Origin: Pseudoroseicyclus tamaricis
GTDB taxonomy: Bacteria; Pseudomonadota; Alphaproteobacteria; Rhodobacterales; Rhodobacteraceae
Length of the DNA: 64,000 nucleotides
Direction of reading: 5' to 3'
Assembly: GCF_012070395.1 (NCBI RefSeq)
Contig: NZ_JAAFYS010000002.1
Span: 806,001 to 870,000, forward strand
Within the stretch, counting starts at the first letter, position 1. Every line of letters begins with the position of its first letter. The translations under genes and the position numbers were made by a program. Below the pieces are notes generated by a model, which saw only the letters and a program-made list of their open reading frames with translations, did no database searches and was not told the DNA's origin. Positions 62,070 through 64,000 of this stretch are shown here, in pieces.

Positions 62070-63175
62070 CAGTTTTTCCCTTGTTGGCCCCCGGCGAGGC
62101 GTTCGACAAGCTCGGCAAGCCGCTCCGCCGCGTCGGGCCTGCCGAGCGAGAGGGCGGCGCGCGCCATGGTGCTGGCCGGTTCCGGCCCGGCGAGCAGCAC
62201 CTCCAGCCGGGCGGTGAGAGCCTCGGCCGTCAGGTCCCGCTCCTGCATCACCTCCGCCGCGCCGGCGCTGACGAGGCCGCAGGCATTCGCCGTCTGCTCG
62301 TCACGCGCGGCGGCGGCGTAGGGGATGAAGATCGCGGGGCGGCCGATAGTGGTGAGGTCGGCGACGGTGGAGGCGCCGGAGCGGGCGATGACCAGCTGCG
62401 CCGCGCTCATCCGCTCCGGCACGTCGTCGAAGAAGGGGGTGACGGTCGCGAGGAGACCGGCCTTGGCATAGAAGCTCTTGACCCGATCGACATCCTCCGG
62501 CCGCGCCTGGTGAGAGATGTCGAGCTGCCCGCGCATCGCTTCCGGCAGCGCCGCCAGCGCCCCCGGCACGACATCGGAGAGGACACGCGCGCCCTGGCTG
62601 CCGCCGAGGATCAAGAGGCGCAGCGGCCCCTCGGCCCCGGGGGCCTTGTAGGCCGCGCCGGCCTTGGCGCGGATGGCGCTGCGCACCGGGTTGCCGATGT
62701 GGAGCGCCTCGGCGCCGCCCGGCACCTCGGTCGGCCATGTGCCGCAGGCGATGACGGGCACGCGGCGGGCGAAGAGCTGGTTCACTTTGCCGAGGACGCC
62801 GTTCTGCTCATGGATCAGCCGGGGCAGGCCCAGCGCCACGGCGGCGCTCATGGCGGGGATCGCCGGGTAGCCGCCGAATCCGGCGACGAGCGCCGGACGG
62901 TCGGCCCGCATGGCACGGATCGTCCCCGCCACGCCGCCCGCGATGCGGAAGGGCACTGCCACCTTCGCCGCCGCCCCGCCGCGCGCGAAGGTGGCGCTCG
63001 CCGCCACCTGCCGCTCGACCGCGTCGGGGAAGCCGCCGGCATAGCGGGCGCCGCGCGCATCGGTGGACAGGCGCACCCGCCAGCCGCGCGCCAGCATCTC
63101 CTCTGCCAGCGCCTGCGCGGGGAACATGTGCCCGCCGGTCCCCCCGGCGGCGATGACGAGGAGCGGGGCTCTCAA
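62069..63175 (-). CDS. murG: UDP-N-acetylglucosamine--lipid I GlcNAc transferase
   Basis: GT28 enzyme making lipid II on the inner face of the membrane, 368 residues. [62 protein letters not shown], and the C-terminal [23 protein letters not shown]. Overlaps ftsW by 4 nt. Confidence 0.97.
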   Translation of the reverse strand: MRAPLLVIAAGGTGGHMFPAQALAEEMLARGWRVRLSTDARGARYAGGFPDAVERQVAASATFARGGAAAKVAVPFRIAGGVAGTIRAMRADRPALVAGFGGYPAIPAMSAAVALGLPRLIHEQNGVLGKVNQLFARRVPVIACGTWPTEVPGGAEALHIGNPVRSAIRAKAGAAYKAPGAEGPLRLLILGGSQGARVLSDVVPGALAALPEAMRGQLDISHQARPEDVDRVKSFYAKAGLLATVTPFFDDVPERMSAAQLVIARSGASTVADLTTIGRPAIFIPYAAAARDEQTANACGLVSAGAAEVMQERDLTAEALTARLEVLLAGPEPASTMARAALSLGRPDAAERLAELVERLAGGQQGKN

Positions 63176-64000
63176 CGGCCCCGCCCGAAGATGTCCGACA
63201 TGCCGCCCTGCGGCCGGGTGCGCGTGAAGGCCAGGAGCATCCCCACCGCGAGGCCGGCCGCGAGGACGGACGAGCCACCGTTGGAAACGAAGGGCAGCGT
63301 CATGCCCTTGGCGGGCAGCAGGCGGACGGCCACGCCCATGTTGATCATCGCCTGTACGCCGAAGGCGCAGGCGAGGCCCGTGCCGGCGAGGCGGATGAAG
63401 GGGTCACGCTCCTTCGTCAGGCGGAAGAGCGAGCGCAGGGTGACGAAGAGGAAGAGCGCGATGATGGCGAGGACGAGCACCAGCCCGTATTCCTCCGCCG
63501 CCACGGCGATGATGAAGTCGGTATGGGCATCGGGCAGCGACCACTTCACCTGCCCCTCGCCGACACCGACGCCAAAGAAGCCGCCCTCGCGGATGGCGTT
63601 GGTGGCGTAGCCGATCTGGGTCGTGGGGTCGACCTCGGCGGCGAGGAAGCCGTCAATCCGCCGGGCGAAGTGCTCCGACGAGTTGTAGGCGACGATGCCG
63701 GCGCCGACGACGAGCCCGAAGATCGAGAAGATCAGCACCATCGAGGCGCCGGAAACGAAGTACATCACGCCCCAGGAGAAGAGCACGAGGCAGGCCTGCC
63801 CGAAATCCGGCTGGATGACGAGGAGGCCGGCCACGAGCACGGCCACGATGAAGCTCCACATCCGGCCGGGCGGCCCACCCACCTCCTGCCCCGCCGCCAT
63901 CAGCCAGGCGCACAGGACGACGAAGACGGGCTTGAGGAACTCCGACGGCTGGAAGGAGGCGAAGCCGAGCGAGTACCAGCGTGTCGCGCCCTTGCCGAAG
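63172..64000 (-). CDS. ftsW: Lipid II polymerase FtsW (5' end outside the window)
   Basis: SEDS-family glycosyltransferase of the divisome. The visible 276 codons begin mid-protein ([28 protein letters not shown], with the conserved QPSE-FLK motif) and run to the C-terminus. [52 protein letters not shown], and [11 protein letters not shown] (the NGGSS signature) identify it. The start codon lies beyond 64000. Confidence 0.95.
   Translation of the reverse strand, partial: FGKGATRWYSLGFASFQPSEFLKPVFVVLCAWLMAAGQEVGGPPGRMWSFIVAVLVAGLLVIQPDFGQACLVLFSWGVMYFVSGASMVLIFSIFGLVVGAGIVAYNSSEHFARRIDGFLAAEVDPTTQIGYATNAIREGGFFGVGVGEGQVKWSLPDAHTDFIIAVAAEEYGLVLVLAIIALFLFVTLRSLFRLTKERDPFIRLAGTGLACAFGVQAMINMGVAVRLLPAKGMTLPFVSNGGSSVLAAGLAVGMLLAFTRTRPQGGMSDIFGRGR

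Overview
The window is high-GC chromosomal DNA from an alphaproteobacterium, most likely Rhodobacterales/Rhodobacteraceae. Several independent features point there: the ftsZ-ftsA-ftsQ-ddl-murB-murC-murG-ftsW cluster with two small DUF2484-type membrane proteins beside murB, the phaZ/phaC/phasin/phaR block with CTGC-N3-GCAG sites, the divergent rhizobial-type rhamnose locus, and the tandem DUF1194 proteins. No rRNA, tRNA, CRISPR array, transposase or phage gene was seen.

Region 1 (1-19.1 kb) is an accessory surface-polysaccharide and natural-product region. It holds a three-domain glycosyltransferase fusion, three sulfotransferases, two GT2 enzymes, a GT4 enzyme and a Wzx-type flippase. Embedded in it (4.8-11.6 kb) is a complete lasso-peptide gene cluster. 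It consists of a 50-residue precursor that is too short for ordinary gene callers (6117-6269), a PqqD-like B1 protein, a B2 transglutaminase-type protease, an asparagine-synthetase-like cyclase, an HPr-kinase-like peptide kinase and an ABC exporter. The last five are joined by 4-nt start/stop overlaps. A PF14907-type nucleotidyltransferase is divergent from the precursor. The precursor ends in Ser, the residue that this kinase type phosphorylates, so the predicted product is a tailored (phosphorylated, perhaps further decorated) lasso peptide with a nine-residue Gly1-Asp9 ring. This is the main discovery of the window.

Region 2 (19.2-25.3 kb) is an L-rhamnose catabolic locus (rhaK, rhaM, a truncated permease, and divergent rhaD-rhaI). 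The regulator start is joined directly to the 3' part of the last permease gene, as if rhaR, rhaS, rhaT, rhaP and the 5' part of rhaQ had been removed by one deletion.

Region 3 (25.4-43.8 kb) is mixed housekeeping: a P19/Tpd-like protein, an EVE protein, a VOC protein with a divergent MarR regulator, DegT and class-III aminotransferases, a LysR regulator, the polyhydroxyalkanoate block (phaR, phasin, phaC, phaZ), thrS, an ArsC-like protein, a cold-shock protein and thyX. An AT-rich foreign gene (DUF2971-like) sits beside an orphan HigA-type antitoxin whose tail looks replaced.

Region 4 (44.0-53.2 kb) is envelope-related: a surface lipoprotein overlapping a Slam-type outer-membrane translocon, a VOC lyase, two DUF1194 proteins, a zincin-like lipoprotein, a lipoprotein cytochrome c, the LolCE/LolD lipoprotein release system and a TetR regulator. 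Large palindromic dispersed repeats occupy the gene-free gaps at 31.4, 46.6, 48.8 and 49.1 kb.

Region 5 (53.4-64.0 kb) is the division and cell-wall cluster, read on the minus strand from ftsW (cut by the window edge) to ftsZ. It has a canonical terminator after ftsZ and an unusual run of perfect palindromes upstream of murB.
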